Assembly: GCA_033964015.1 (NCBI GenBank)
Contig: CM066914.1
Location: forward strand, 11,027,831 to 11,091,830
Direction of reading: 5' to 3'
Length of the DNA: 64,000 nucleotides
DNA from: Scolanthus callimorphus
Lineage: Eukaryota; Cnidaria; Anthozoa; Actiniaria; Edwardsiidae
The translations under genes were made by a program, and so were the position numbers. Of this stretch, positions 11,101 through 21,529 are shown piece by piece (the first letter of the stretch is position 1; each line of letters opens with the position of its first letter). The notes under the pieces are model-generated. The model was given only the letters and a program-made list of their open reading frames with translations, was not told where the DNA came from and ran no database searches.

Positions 11101-14100
11101 ACTGAATCAGCTCTAGCCTTATCATCATCATCATCATTAGTGCCTATATCTAATGTTACATCACTTTTATCATCAATACCAACGGAATCAACTCTAACCT
11201 TATCATCATCATTAGCGCCTATATCTAATGTTACATCACTTTTATCATCAATACCAACTGAATCAACTCTAGCCTTATCATCATCATCATCATCATCATT
11301 AGTGACAGTATCCGATGTTACATCACTTTTATCATCAATACCAACTGAATCAACCCTAGCCTCATCATCACCATTAGTGTATGTATCTAATGTTACATCA
11401 CTTCTGTCATCATTACCAACTGAATCAACTCTAGCCTTATCATCATCATCACCATTAGTGCCTGTATCCAATGTTACATCACTTTTATCATCAATACCAA
11501 CTGAATCAACAGCAGCCTTATCATCATCATCATCATCATCAGTGCCTGTATCCAATGTTATATCACTTTTATCATCAATACCAACTGAATCAACTCTAGC
11601 CTTATCATCATCATCATCAGTGAATGTATCCAATGTTACATCACTTGTATCATCATTACCAACCGAATCAGCTGTGGCCTTATTATCAACAACATCAGCA
11701 CTAATGTCAGTACCAACTGAATCAACTTTAGTCTCTTCATCATCACCATCATCACCGCTCGTGTCTGTATCAAATCTTACCTCACTTCATCAGCTATCAG
11801 TATCACCTGAATCAGCAAATTTAACATCAAGATTATTATCTCCATCTGCCTTAACAACGTCATCACTAGTATTATTTCTAACATCCTCATTATTATCACC
11901 TACATCAGCTTTATCACCGCCATCGCCATCTGTACCAATTGCAACGATAGCTGAGTATACAAACATAGAATTCAGCTTGGGAACAAATTCTCCTTTTTCA
12001 GATGTGACGACCATGCACGCTATATCTACAAAAGACGATATGCATGTAACGTCTACAGTGAACTATATGACAAGTACTGCTACCCAGCATGCATCAGTTG
12101 CAGAGGATAATGCAGCTTTTAAGAGAAACGCGAGTTCGCAAGCAGTACAGGACTATTTTATAACTCCTACATTAGGAGACACGACTGCTGGAGACGGTGG
12201 TATTTCTACTGGCATGAGCAACACAACAATAGCAATTAGTTATGTAACTGGTACGCATTTACATTCACAAACGACAGAAATATACAATACATACAATTCA
12301 CTGGATGCCAGTACTACGTTTGACACAAGAGAAAGTAAAATGTCAATAGACCCTTCATTGTCATTAGATGACATTCATGATAGTGTCACTCCGCCGGTGG
12401 CAATGCCAAGTTCCACCTACGAGCCAAAACTAGCAATGCCAAGTACTACCTATGAGCCAAAACAAGCAACTGAGCTGTATTCAAGTTTGCATACCTCCAC
12501 ATTTGAAATCCGTCTTCCATGTGCAACAAGCCCTTTGACTGCTGGATCGTCATTTACAAATCTGTTACCTACAAGAAAAAGCAAATACATGTCTTTGTCA
12601 AGTGGAGATGGCAACCAAAGCTTTGTAATGTCAGTATCGATTAGATCCACAGGAGTGGTCAAACCCTCTACCCGTGAGGCGATAATGGGAAACAGCACCT
12701 CGGGCAAGCACTTGAATTCGACTTCAGTGTATGCTATGATGACATTAACTTCATTAATTTACCCTTCTACTTCAGCACTCACATCGTCGAGTTTAGTCGC
12801 AGGATTGGACATTAGGGTGACCAATAGTTCACTAGCCACAAAAAGTGAAACAGTAGATATATCTCCGACCCCATCACCATCAACACCTTTGTCAAGTTTG
12901 CAAACTTTTGAACTAGTACAATTGTCGTATTCATCCCAAACTACACAAGCTAGAATAACTGACATATCGTCATCATCAGCCTTGCTACTACCATCATCTT
13001 CGACACCTCCTACACAAACTACAACACTGGATGTAATACCATCATCATCTTTGTCCCCAACTACACCACTGGATATAACACCGTCAGCACCATTACCGAC
13101 ATCATCTTTGTCACTAACGGCACAAACTACAACACTGGATATAACACCGTCAGCACCATTACCGACATCATCTTTGTCACCAACTACAACACTGGATATA
13201 ACACCGTCATCACCATTACCGACATCATCTTTGTCACTAACGGCACAAACTACAACACTGGATGTAATACCATCATCATCTTTGTCCCCAACTACACCAC
13301 TGGGTATAACACCGTCAGCACCATTACCGACATCAATTTTGTTTTCACCTACCCCACTGGAAATGTCACTGTATGCGTCATCCATCTCGATTGACGAGGC
13401 TGTATCAGAGACGGGCAGATCATTAGCAGCAACATCATATTTTAATGGCCTGACGTCTTCATTGTGGCTATCACTTACTCTATCATCACTAACACAATCT
13501 TCTCCATCATCATCGTCACCATCGATCTTTTCAGCTTCATCGCCATCACCGCCATCATCATCTCTACATCTGCTTGCTAATCACATTTCCACTACATTCG
13601 CTACAATTCCGTCAGTTCAACAGACGTTAACGACAACCACTCTCCATCAAACTCACGTGTATTCAAGCGTTGACGGGGATGATAGAACTAGTTCCACAGC
13701 ACAAGTGGACTCGGGACACCGACACGAATCTTCAGTTTATTTGACGAGAGCGTCGTCCGTACTCTTCGCGTCTGCGACGTATTCTGATACAATTTATGAC
13801 TGGAAGTCTATTACCGCAAAAGACAATATGTTGTCAATTGTTACTATAACTCATGTTTCTACACAAAACAAAACCCTGATTCAATCTTCTGGGACACTAA
13901 CAACACGGGCCTTAAGTACGAAGATCTTCGCGACATTAAGTAGTACAGGTGCGCCTGAAGTCTTGACAAGAAATACATCAGACTCCATGAAGGCAAGTGC
14001 TGGTTCTGCCTTCACTACTCAGAGTGCAGTTATGCACACTACTACCTCTGCTACATTGTACACTACAGTGATGACTAGGAGTTCAAGCATCATGCACAAT

Positions 14101-17100
14101 AGTACCTTCACCATCTCACAGACGTCCTCTATATTAACTAGTGACGTGGCAGTTTCACCAGTTTTTTCTATCGCGCAGCTACCAAACACAAGCTCGGTTG
14201 GTACCCAAATATCACAAACTCATGTTACTACTACTATGACAATTCAGGTGTCCATTTCGAGTCTAATGACATCTTATATCGTGGGATCCCACATGGAGGC
14301 AACACCCAGGCTATCTACTCGCGTAATGAGCACCCAGATGACCCAGACAATAAGCAATGTTACCACGACAATCAATGTTAACATAGCAACAAACACTTCA
14401 ACAACTCCAGATACGACATTGATGGAATTATCAGTCAATCAAACGCCGACAGCGCCTAATGCAAGTTCTACAGTAGCAGTAGTTGTCACATCTACTGCCG
14501 CAATTTATTCGCGAGCACAGCTAAGGAAAATGGACGTCAGCCTGACGATATCAAACCTGATATATAACGGGAATTTAAGCGACAAACGTTCAAGGGAATA
14601 TCGGGATCTGGCGAATAACGTCCAAGACACGGTAAGAACAGGAATATTCTTACTTTGTGACTTCATATTTGTGAACCTTCGTTGGAGATCTCTATGCAGG
14701 TTTTTTTGATTACGGGTATCTCTGATTGAGGCTTTTAGCGACTTCCAAAGCTGCAAGAGTTTGTTTTCGTGACGATCATATAACAGTTCTCGAACTCACA
14801 GTCTTCTGGAAGTCTCCCAGTCAACAGTCAAACGGCTGTCTCATAGGTAACATGGGTTACTATATAAGAGCCCCGAATGGATACAAATCCAGTAAGATGG
14901 ATACTGAATATGCGTATAGTATTTTCAATAAAATTAGTCACGTGGAAAAAGAAAAGGTACCAAGCGCGCGAGTTGTGGTTCCGTCGCATGCACGTGTGCC
15001 CTAGCTGCATCAAGGTTTTAATTGTCTGGAATATCGAGCTACTGCGTCATTCTCTGTATCTAGCTTTAAGAATGCGGCATTTCAAGCAAAAATAAATTTC
15101 ACAACGCTACACAAATTATAATGCACGTTCGGTCAAAGCATTTTGCCTTTCTCTTTCTGAGTGATTAACTTTATTGAAAACACAATATGCCGAAGTGGAT
15201 AAAAGAATGGTAAAGTGTGCGGAATTCCTCTTTATCTATTTATTTCAGATGACTAGGACCCTTTCTACAGTCGTCATTGGCTTTCATAACGTCACCATCC
15301 AAGAGTTCAGGTGAGTCTGTCGGACAAACATCCATGTTTCTTCGCAGTTCAGCCATTACAACAAGGGTTTATGTTCGCGTTCCGAGTCTGCTTTGTTGTT
15401 TAGTAGGGCTTTTCTTCTGTGAGCCGTTGTTTGTCGGCAACGCCTTTTCTTAGTAGAGCGAAGCAAGCAATAGTAATATTGCGTCCAATTTGGATTGGCT
15501 AGCATTAATAATTTCTTGTTAGTGACTTTTGCCCGACAAATACGCCGCAATGCCTAACAAGTGGCATAAATAAAGTGCCTTTACTTTGACAGAAATGGAA
15601 GTGTCATTGCCGACTTCGTTCTTCGAACCGCGAGTGCATCAAATGTGACAGTCACGGAAGTGCAGGACACAATTCTAGAAACTAGTGGTACAAACAGCCG
15701 TGGATACATCTATGAAGCCGTTTCAGTTACAGGTGATCTTGCTAATATCTAGTGGATACATCTATGAAGCCGTATCAGTCACAGGTGATCTTGCTAATTT
15801 CGAGCCTGCTTGCAGGCGTTGGTTTTTTGTTCGTAGTCGTGGCCGCCATCTTGGACGCGCGCCGGAAATGCCTGGAGCGAGTGACAAAGTGAGGGGGGAG
15901 GGGTTTTTTGTACCAGTTTTAGCATTATTTTAATAGACTTCGCAATATAAAACCTATCGATCAATTTTGCTCGATTTCTGTTGGATTGAAGTTCACGAAA
16001 TTCAGCACACTCTCCTCTACACTGGGTTCTGCTGAAACTTCAATTGAGCAGGCGTTCGGATTGGCCTTTTCAAATGTCGTGAACTTCAATCCAACAGAAA
16101 TCAAGCAAAATTGATCGATAGGTTTTTGCATATACGAAGTCTACTAAAATAATGCTAAAACTGGTACAAAATGTTAAGATGTATTTTTTGGAGAGCTGCC
16201 TTAAAAAAACGTATGTAAAAACGCAATTAAGATCTGCAGTTCGGTCTCCCTGTTTGGGGAACACGTGTCACACGCGATGTGTCCCTGGGGAGTTGACTGT
16301 ATGAATATCATGACGAAGAGAACTCATTAACTACGAAATTTGGCGTGAAAATACGCAATTTTCCTTTCAACCTCTGGCAAAACAAATGGAGTAGTGCTAA
16401 AGATCATGATGTCTTGTACTTGTGTGCCGAATTTGGTGGAATTTCGGGGAAGCGACAACTTAGGTACTAGTGGCACTTTAAAGCGAATCAAAATTTACTT
16501 GAGCTTGTATTTTACATTGCACACGATGAGAGACAGACGTCCACCCAAAGAGAAGCCCGAGTTCACGCAGTTATGCGTCTAGTTACAGTAGTTTCAGCGG
16601 ACATTAAAGTGCAACCTCCATTAAGCGGCCATGGCATGCCTCGGTCCCGTGGTTAATAGAGGTACCACTGTAGTCGTATCAGTCGTATAGATCTTTTCAT
16701 ACAACTCTGTCGACCAATATGAAATCACTGTGCATAAGACTGGGACTACTATACTGTCAATACGACTTTAACGACGACGAGTCGTTTCACGGTCATCTGA
16801 GATGTCGACCATCGACACGTCGTCCAAGTCATCCAAATGTGCATAATCAGCAGAGGCATAAAAATACCGACGTCTTTATCACCACATCTGCCGTCAAACA
16901 AAGAAATATTTTGTTACGAGAAGGCAGCTGCACACTCTCCTCCTTTAAGTTTGTCCCATATGCTCATTGATTTTACTGATCCCTTGCTAGTTGGGCTCTT
17001 ATCCACTATTTTTCAATGTTTTCATTTTCATCGTTTCTTATCGACAGAGAGGTGTACTCCAACGCTTTGTTTCCATAGTGGGATTTGCCAACAAAATTCT

Positions 17101-19292
17101 ACCGGAGCCTTTTGCGCGTAAGTTTACTATGACAACCATTCTAAATAGAATTGCAGGGCTAAATATTCAGTACAGCATTGAAACTATTCATGGTATTCAC
17201 AACTTTGAAAGTTGGTAGACTGTTGAATAGTGCAAACGATCGCGTATTTGTCATTTCAGGTGTTTTTCAAGCTTTAGTGGGTCAAGATGTCAGATCGCTA
17301 ATGGTAGGTTTTGAATACATTTTGCCAATAGAAATTGGTAGAAACTACCTGTATCTTCCTTCCTTACGCTCAAAGTAAACTCTAAAGGGTAGCATTATGA
17401 AAGTAGCCACGCAGCCTCTCAAACTGAAATCATCCCATGGATTTAGAATGACGGACATGCCTACTGGTTATCAAGTTGCTTCAATACCAATTGATCGATC
17501 ATAGAGAATTCAATGCGTGTGAGCTGCAAATTGTCGGCATCCAGCCATGCTACTATTTATTATTTAACAATTTCTGTTTCCTTAAATCACAGTTGATGGT
17601 AATTACAGTGTCTGGTCAGAGTTCAGCGCGTGCAGTGAATCCTGCAACATAGGCACCAAAACACGTACCCGCACGTGCACCAGTCCTCCACCGACAGGAA
17701 ACGGCCGTGACTGCAGTAGATTGGGGCCAAGCACACAAACTATTGAGTGCAATGCTGATGTTGTTTGCAAAGGTATGTGGGTCACCCCAAAGACAAGGAG
17801 GATAATAACTACTAATTAAAAACCCCGACTTTACACGCTTTTTCTAGCACTTAAATTTTAGGTCAAATTTTCACCTTCGCGAAGCCCTGACCTCGCACGA
17901 TTTAAGATATCGGCGTCAAATTTTCTGTGCCGTTAGAAAATGATAACACCTAAAAAAACCGTGTGAGGGAATGTTTATTTTTTACTTGAAAAAGTTTTTA
18001 TGATAAATTTTCCGGCAGCAAATTGAAAAAAATGCGACTATCAACTTCGCGACCTAATATTTTCGTAAATATGCAAAACATCAAAATTCGCTCACACGTT
18101 TTTTCAGACTCAAGTAAGATTTTTATTTATCAAAATTGGTCTATTGTCTTCCATCAACGAACGATCTAAATTAGCCTACACGGTGAAAAATGTGTAGAGC
18201 ACATTCCTAAACTCAGCATCAGGGTGGATATTATCAGGTTAGCATGATAATATCTTCGAGTTTTCATTCAAACTTTCAGAAATCTGGATCGCCATTGGTG
18301 TGTCATGCGCAGTAGTGGTGCTGTTGATAATCGTCATCATCATTCTAATATTACTCCGACGGCAACAGAGAAAAAAAAGGTTTGTTGATAACAATGCCTA
18401 CTGTTAATAAAATACTCCTTCCTTAATATTTTGTACATAAAGCATTCAGAAGATATGCTCTTGTCTCGCTCTGCTTGCTGGCGGTTACTTTTTATCGCGG
18501 AAAACCCGGTACGGTCAGGCGGTTACTTTTTATCGCGGTAAACCCGGTCCGTTTTTGCTCGCCTCCGCGGTACGGTCCATGCCGAACATCACCTGATTTT
18601 AGCGCGTGATTGAATGGACCTCCTCGGCTTGGGCGTAATCTTTTCCCATTTTAGATCACGTGTCGTTCATTTGAATAATCTTTCTTTGTTTGGGATGCTT
18701 CCATATTCATATATCCTTCGGTGCGTAGCAGGAAAAACAAAGAAAGAATATCATGGGAATGCCACGTGATCTGAAATGGGAAAACATAACGCCCAAGCCG
18801 AGGAGGTCTATTGACACTTAACTGAAAATGTACGCGCTGCATGATGATGGCTGTGAGACAAATGTAGCGTTTTGCTTTATGAGATTGGTTATGGTCTACT
18901 TATTCGTATGCTTTTCGATCAGGTCAACTCCGTACGAAGCAGATGACTACAAGCAAAACAGTCACAACATGGTCCCACTAGAAATCATGGATTACGAGTA
19001 TAAACAAGGCGTGAATGAGGGGCAAGTCAACCCTGAATTTATAACGGAGGACGAAACTGAAGAAGACGACATTTACAAGGCACAGCTCCTTCTCTTCCTC
19101 AAGCAGTCACACCTCATTAAACCGGGCATGAACCTCTCTTATGGGGACGATATCTCAGAGACCTCCGATTATCGCTCTGGCTCGCGCCGGCAGTCAGGAG
19201 TCAGTGGGATTTCCCAGGAGGAGGACGACGGCGACATATTTCGACGGCAGTCCACAGCCGACCGGGTACAGGCAGAACAACAACAAGAATGA
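5068..19292 (+). CDS. Giant SEA-EGF-TSP1 transmembrane mucin-like protein
   Basis: I assembled nine exons by splice phase: 5041-5108, 5225-14631, 15249-15310, 15593-15732, 17048-17117, 17260-17303, 17593-17772, 18280-18379 and 18923-19292. From the ATG at 5068, allowing for one missing base at each of two frame breaks in the repeat, the coding length is 10,416 bases (about 3,471 residues). The order is a signal peptide (basic start, core VAYWYLVMFGLL), more than 3,000 residues of Ser/Thr-rich repeat, a SEA domain with G-S-V-I-A, one EGF-like module, one TSP type 1 repeat, a membrane helix, and an acidic tail of about 125 residues. The family role is surface mucus or glycocalyx, probably with the SEA domain self-cleaved and held non-covalently. 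I do not know a named orthologue. The start could lie further upstream if the exons at 3304 and 4590 are joined. Confidence 0.85.
5225..14631 (+). CDS. Giant mucin exon (Ser/Thr-rich, repeat-bearing)
   Basis: This single 9.4 kb exon lies between the acceptor ATTTTCTTCGATAG and the donor GACACG|GTAAGA. It encodes the end of the signal peptide, a low-complexity Ser/Pro section, the main tandem array, a second non-repeat Ser/Thr section (from about 11.8 kb) with TTLDITPSAPLP repeats, and the first third of the SEA domain. The frame breaks near 7038-7041 and 7986-7989 by one base each; otherwise it is open throughout. N-glycosylation sequons (NVT) recur in almost every repeat unit. Confidence 0.85.
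5757..6075 (+). repeat. Coding minisatellite, Ser/Pro-rich, about 4 copies
   Basis: Four copies of a roughly 75-87 bp unit encode LSQPLSPSPPSSSSSSSS followed by LSFLS. Each contains (TCA)n and (TCG)n serine runs that differ in length between copies. They lie near the N-terminus of the mucin ectodomain, before the main array. Confidence 0.9.
7030..7060 (+). other. Single-base frame break 1 in the mucin array
   Basis: Other units read ATACCATTAACTGAATCA here; this one reads ATACCATTACTGAATCA, one A fewer. The frame then runs into TAG after LLNQL. The unit is also shortened, lacking the usual NVT half-unit, so it may mark a recombination or assembly junction. Confidence 0.8.
7975..8010 (+). other. 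Single-base frame break 2 in the mucin array
   Basis: Sibling units read TTATCATCAATACCAACTG; here the sequence is TTATCATCATACCAACTG, one A fewer, giving SSYQLNQL and then TAG. The next open frame resumes at once and stays open to 14709. Restoring one base at each of the two breaks makes the exon length compatible with the flanking splice phases. Confidence 0.8.
13020..13345 (+). repeat. Coding repeat TTLDITPSAPLPTSSL, several copies
   Basis: A 60-120 bp unit encoding TTLD[IV][TI]PS[AS]PLPTSSLS is repeated about five times in the second Ser/Thr region of the mucin. It lies between the main array and the SEA domain. Confidence 0.85.
14529..15732 (+). CDS. SEA domain of the mucin (three exons)
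   Basis: The domain is split over the end of the giant exon, 15249-15310 and 15593-15732, with phases 0 and 2 that match. The first part has ISNLIYNGNLSD and SREYRDLANNVQ, the middle has IGFHNVTIQEFR, and the third begins NGSVIADFVL. These match the SEA consensus, including the LS...S.EY..L pattern and the G-S-V turn between beta strands where SEA domains self-cleave. The coding region between 14632 and 15248 and between 15311 and 15592 is intron. Confidence 0.9.
15700..15798 (+). repeat. 52-bp-offset tandem duplication across a splice donor
   Basis: The last part of the third SEA exon with its donor (TGGATACATCTATGAAGCCG ... ACAG|GTGATCTTGC) is repeated almost exactly 52 bases downstream. 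Two near-identical donors result, at 15733 and 15785. Using the second would read into TAG, so the first is the productive one. Confidence 0.9.
15906..16171. repeat. Fold-back element in a mucin intron
   Basis: The left arm begins near GTACCAGTTTTAGCATTATT and the right arm ends with its complement (AATGCTAAAACTGGTAC). Arms of roughly 100 bp carry matching GACTTCG, CTATCGATCAATTTTGC and TTGGATTGAAGTTCACGA blocks. It is probably a MITE. Confidence 0.8.
17048..17303 (+). CDS. EGF-like module of the mucin (two exons)
   Basis: Exons 17048-17117 and 17260-17303 join in phase across a donor (GCGC|GTAAGT) and an acceptor (TCATTTCAG). The spliced reading has six cysteines in the EGF pattern: C-TPTL-C-FHSGI-C-QQNSTGAF-C-A-C-FSSFSGSR-C. 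It sits directly between SEA and TSP1, a usual place for EGF modules in membrane mucins. Confidence 0.9.
17593..17772 (+). CDS. Thrombospondin type 1 repeat of the mucin
   Basis: One 180-base exon encodes YSVWSEFSACSESCNIGTKT followed by RTRTC, then three more cysteines (RDC, IEC, VVC). That is the WS.[WF]S.CS..C..G...R.R.C signature of TSP1, with the second Trp replaced by Phe. Acceptor and donor are canonical, and the phase joins the EGF and transmembrane exons. Confidence 0.93.
18280..18379 (+). CDS. Transmembrane exon of the mucin
   Basis: The frame reads IWIAIGVSCAVVVLLIIV then IIILILL followed by RRQQRKK, a single membrane helix with a basic stop-transfer signal. This fixes the topology: SEA, EGF and TSP1 outside, C-terminus inside. 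The donor follows an A-run (AAAAAAAAG|GTTTG). Confidence 0.92.
18614..18813. repeat. Fold-back element in the last mucin intron
   Basis: The arms GGACCTCCTCGGCTTGGGCG and its near complement CGCCCAAGCCGAGGAGGTC end the element. Inner blocks around ATCACGTG and the CCCATTT/AAATGGG pair also match. A 39-bp tandem duplication (GGCGGTTACTTTTTATCGCG) lies just upstream at about 18480-18560. Confidence 0.8.
18923..19292 (+). CDS. Cytoplasmic tail and stop of the mucin
   Basis: The last exon starts after CTTTTCGATCAG in the phase required by the transmembrane exon. It encodes a tail of about 122 residues rich in Asp/Glu with possible signalling sites: NPEF (NPxF-type sorting motif), two RRQS sequences (basophilic kinase consensus) and tyrosines in acidic context (YEADDYK, MDYEYK, DDIYK). 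It ends QAEQQQE-stop. No intracellular domain is recognised. Confidence 0.85.
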
Positions 19293-19515
19293 CATTAAAG
19301 ACAACCACAACAAAGATTTAGTTGTATGTGTTGAGAAAGCTAGTTAATGACCGATGAATAGTGGGAATGAATTACAAAATTGAGAATTTGTCAAAAAGAG
19401 ACCCAGCGTTTGCCACACAGACTAAATTGGTGTTCTTTGAGCACCAAATGGAAAATTGCACTTTTTATATTTTGAGGGCCATTTTTACCTTCATTCGACA
19501 AAATTCCGTGATTCT

Positions 19516-19762
19516 ACCCTTGTCTTGCCTTCCCTCTGACTATCGCCCTTGTCTTGCCTTCCCTCTAACATATCGCCCTTGTCTTGCATTCCCTCTTTCA
19601 TATCGCCTTTGTCTTGTATTCCCTCTGACATATCGCCCTTGTTTTGTCTTCTCTCTAACATATCGCCCTTGATTTGTATTCTCTCTAACATATCGCCTTT
19701 GTCTTGTATTCCCTCTTACATATCGCCCTTGTTTTGTCTTCTCTCTAACACATCGCCCTTGT
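19516..19762. repeat. 30-bp minisatellite just 3' of the mucin stop
   Basis: About eight copies of a 30-base unit (CCCTCTAACATATCGCCCTT followed by GTCTTGTATT) differ at a few sites. It lies within about 500 bases after the stop codon, probably in the 3' UTR. Because the period is divisible by three, both strands stay open and make false ORFs. Confidence 0.9.
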
Positions 19763-19938
19763 TTATCTTTTAAATTGGGATCCGTTTTGCTTCTGGTTGA
19801 AAAAATATTTAGGATATCTTGCACGACACTTTGTTTATTGATTTTCTGACATAACAATTCGAATATAGGGTAGCCACGCGAGTTTCAGAAATAATGTAGA
19901 AAGTGACAAATCTTTAAGCAGACGAGGAAATTGTGAAA

Positions 19939-19944
19939 AATAAA
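19939..19944 (+). terminator. Candidate poly(A) signal of the mucin gene
   Basis: This is an AATAAA hexamer about 650 bases after the stop codon, in AT-rich sequence. It is only a motif match. Confidence 0.35.
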
Positions 19945-19949
19945 GGTTC

Positions 19950-21520
19950 TTGACTAAAAATCATTTCAATATTGCTCTCAGATAAAGTTACAATGTTTTG
20001 GATGCCACAATTAATGACAAAGATGTTGAGATGTAATTAAAAGTGAAATTACGAAGTCGGTTCACTTTGAAACGACAAGAACTACTTTTTTCCATCTACA
20101 AAAAATCTTGAGAAAAAGTTAGTGAAATGAAACTGTATGCACTTTAAATGAAGTATAGGGTAAGCGTACATAAAGTTTTCTGATTAAATTGTTAAATATA
20201 TCGACTTTCAAAATAAACCTATACTTAATTTACTTCAAGCCAGGCAAAAGTCCGACATTTGTTGTTTTAGAAAAACAAAAACTTTATTACCGATCGAACT
20301 GGAAATCGTGACTATTTCACTTCGGGGTACTTTTTCGTTAAAATGGCATAATTTCAAAAAAAAATGGTCGTATCTTTACCAAGTGATACCTCAATTTAGA
20401 GCTTATGTCCTGGGCTAAACGATGGTATGTAATTTCATTTAATTTTACAAAACACAATTTTGTTATGGAGGTTCCCTTCCCGGTCCATCAGTTCAACTTT
20501 TTACAGTTCCAACCTCGTGACTGTTTTTCTGCTATTTTCGTTCATTGACATCATATTAGCGTTGACTAAGATGTGTTCTAAAAAAACATGTCCGAGATTT
20601 TCGAAATTGGATCTCTTTTTAAAGAATTATTTTTACATTTTTTATATATTTATAAAATTGATCCATTATTCATAGGATGGTTATCCAATCTCTGCACTGG
20701 ATTCGGATCAGGTGACACTACTAGTATCCCCCGATATAACATGGCTAGGTGTCTGATACAGAATAGAATACTAAATTGATCTGACAAGTAATCTGTATCT
20801 GTGATAAAGATCTGTATCTATGATAAAGATCTGTATGAGACACCTTCCAGTGCAGCCCCTCAGTCTTTGAACAGTTGGAGATATTTTTAGAAAAATGCCC
20901 ATGAAGGTCTACCGCTCATATTTTAACTATCACAAAAAAACAAAATTTTTATTTCATCCACTTTCGGCTACAGTTAATAACAAAAGCCAGTTCATTATTT
21001 GTATATTACATATCATTTACAACAAAAAGGCTATTCATTGTCATAAAAGGCGCGTTTAACCATAAAACCAATGAATATCAAAAACCTTTTGAATTGAATT
21101 TATCCTGCCATAGCATCCAGCCAGAGTTGTCGAGCTTTGTTGTATTGAAATATCATTTACCATATTCGCGGCTGACTTATATGGGATTTAAAAAGGACTT
21201 GCCTGCGGCTCGCCATTGTAAATCCCATACAAATCAGCCGATCATATTGTAAATAGTACTTCTTTCTCTCTTTTCTCTTCGTATTGAATTAGATGTTTTC
21301 GTGAGCTGCGGAATTCATATTTTCCTTTGTTCAGTAAACTAGGAGTCACATGGTTAAACGTGTTACGTGACACAAACTGCAGCGTAATTAGGCCGCCATT
21401 TGCTCTTGTGTTGGGATGCTATTCGTGGCCTATTCGTGGCGTGTGTGAGTGGGTAGCTCGCATGCGCTGGGATACTGAGCCTTAGTTCTACGAGTTGGAG
21501 GTGTTGAAAGTATACAAAGC
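19950..21520. other. Intergenic region between the mucin and BTB gene 1
   Basis: I see no gene. It is AT-rich sequence with a small inverted repeat around 21160-21255 (arms GGCTGACTTATATGGGATTT and AAATCCCATACAAATCAGCC). The last few hundred bases are GC-richer and should hold the BTB gene 1 promoter and leader. Confidence 0.55.
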
Positions 21521-21529
21521 ATTATAAAC

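Larger units (their letters stand above)
6672..11650 (+). repeat. Main mucin tandem array, units of about 26-30 codons
   Basis: Roughly 55-60 tandem units of about 78-90 bp encode variants of SNVTSLLSSIPTESTLALS followed by a serine run of 3-11 codons and L-V-[PTY]-[VI]. Each unit supplies an NVT sequon (lost in SKVTS and SDVTS variants) plus dense Ser/Thr for O-glycans. Length changes are mostly gain or loss of TCA codons, so the frame is kept. There is higher-order structure: the variant ESILALSSSS recurs near 8073, 8954, 9832 and 10862, so blocks of about 10 units repeat with a period near 880 bp. Confidence 0.93.

Noticed and set aside
7968..11633. Minus-strand frame of 1,221 Asp-rich codons as a gene
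   Set aside because: It is the reverse complement of the mucin repeat. The plus frame extends beyond the array into unique sequence and domains joined by splicing, while the minus frame ends where the repeat ends.
19491..19857. Open frames on both strands at 19.5-19.8 kb
   Set aside because: They come from a 30-bp minisatellite whose period is divisible by three. No start context or domain is present.
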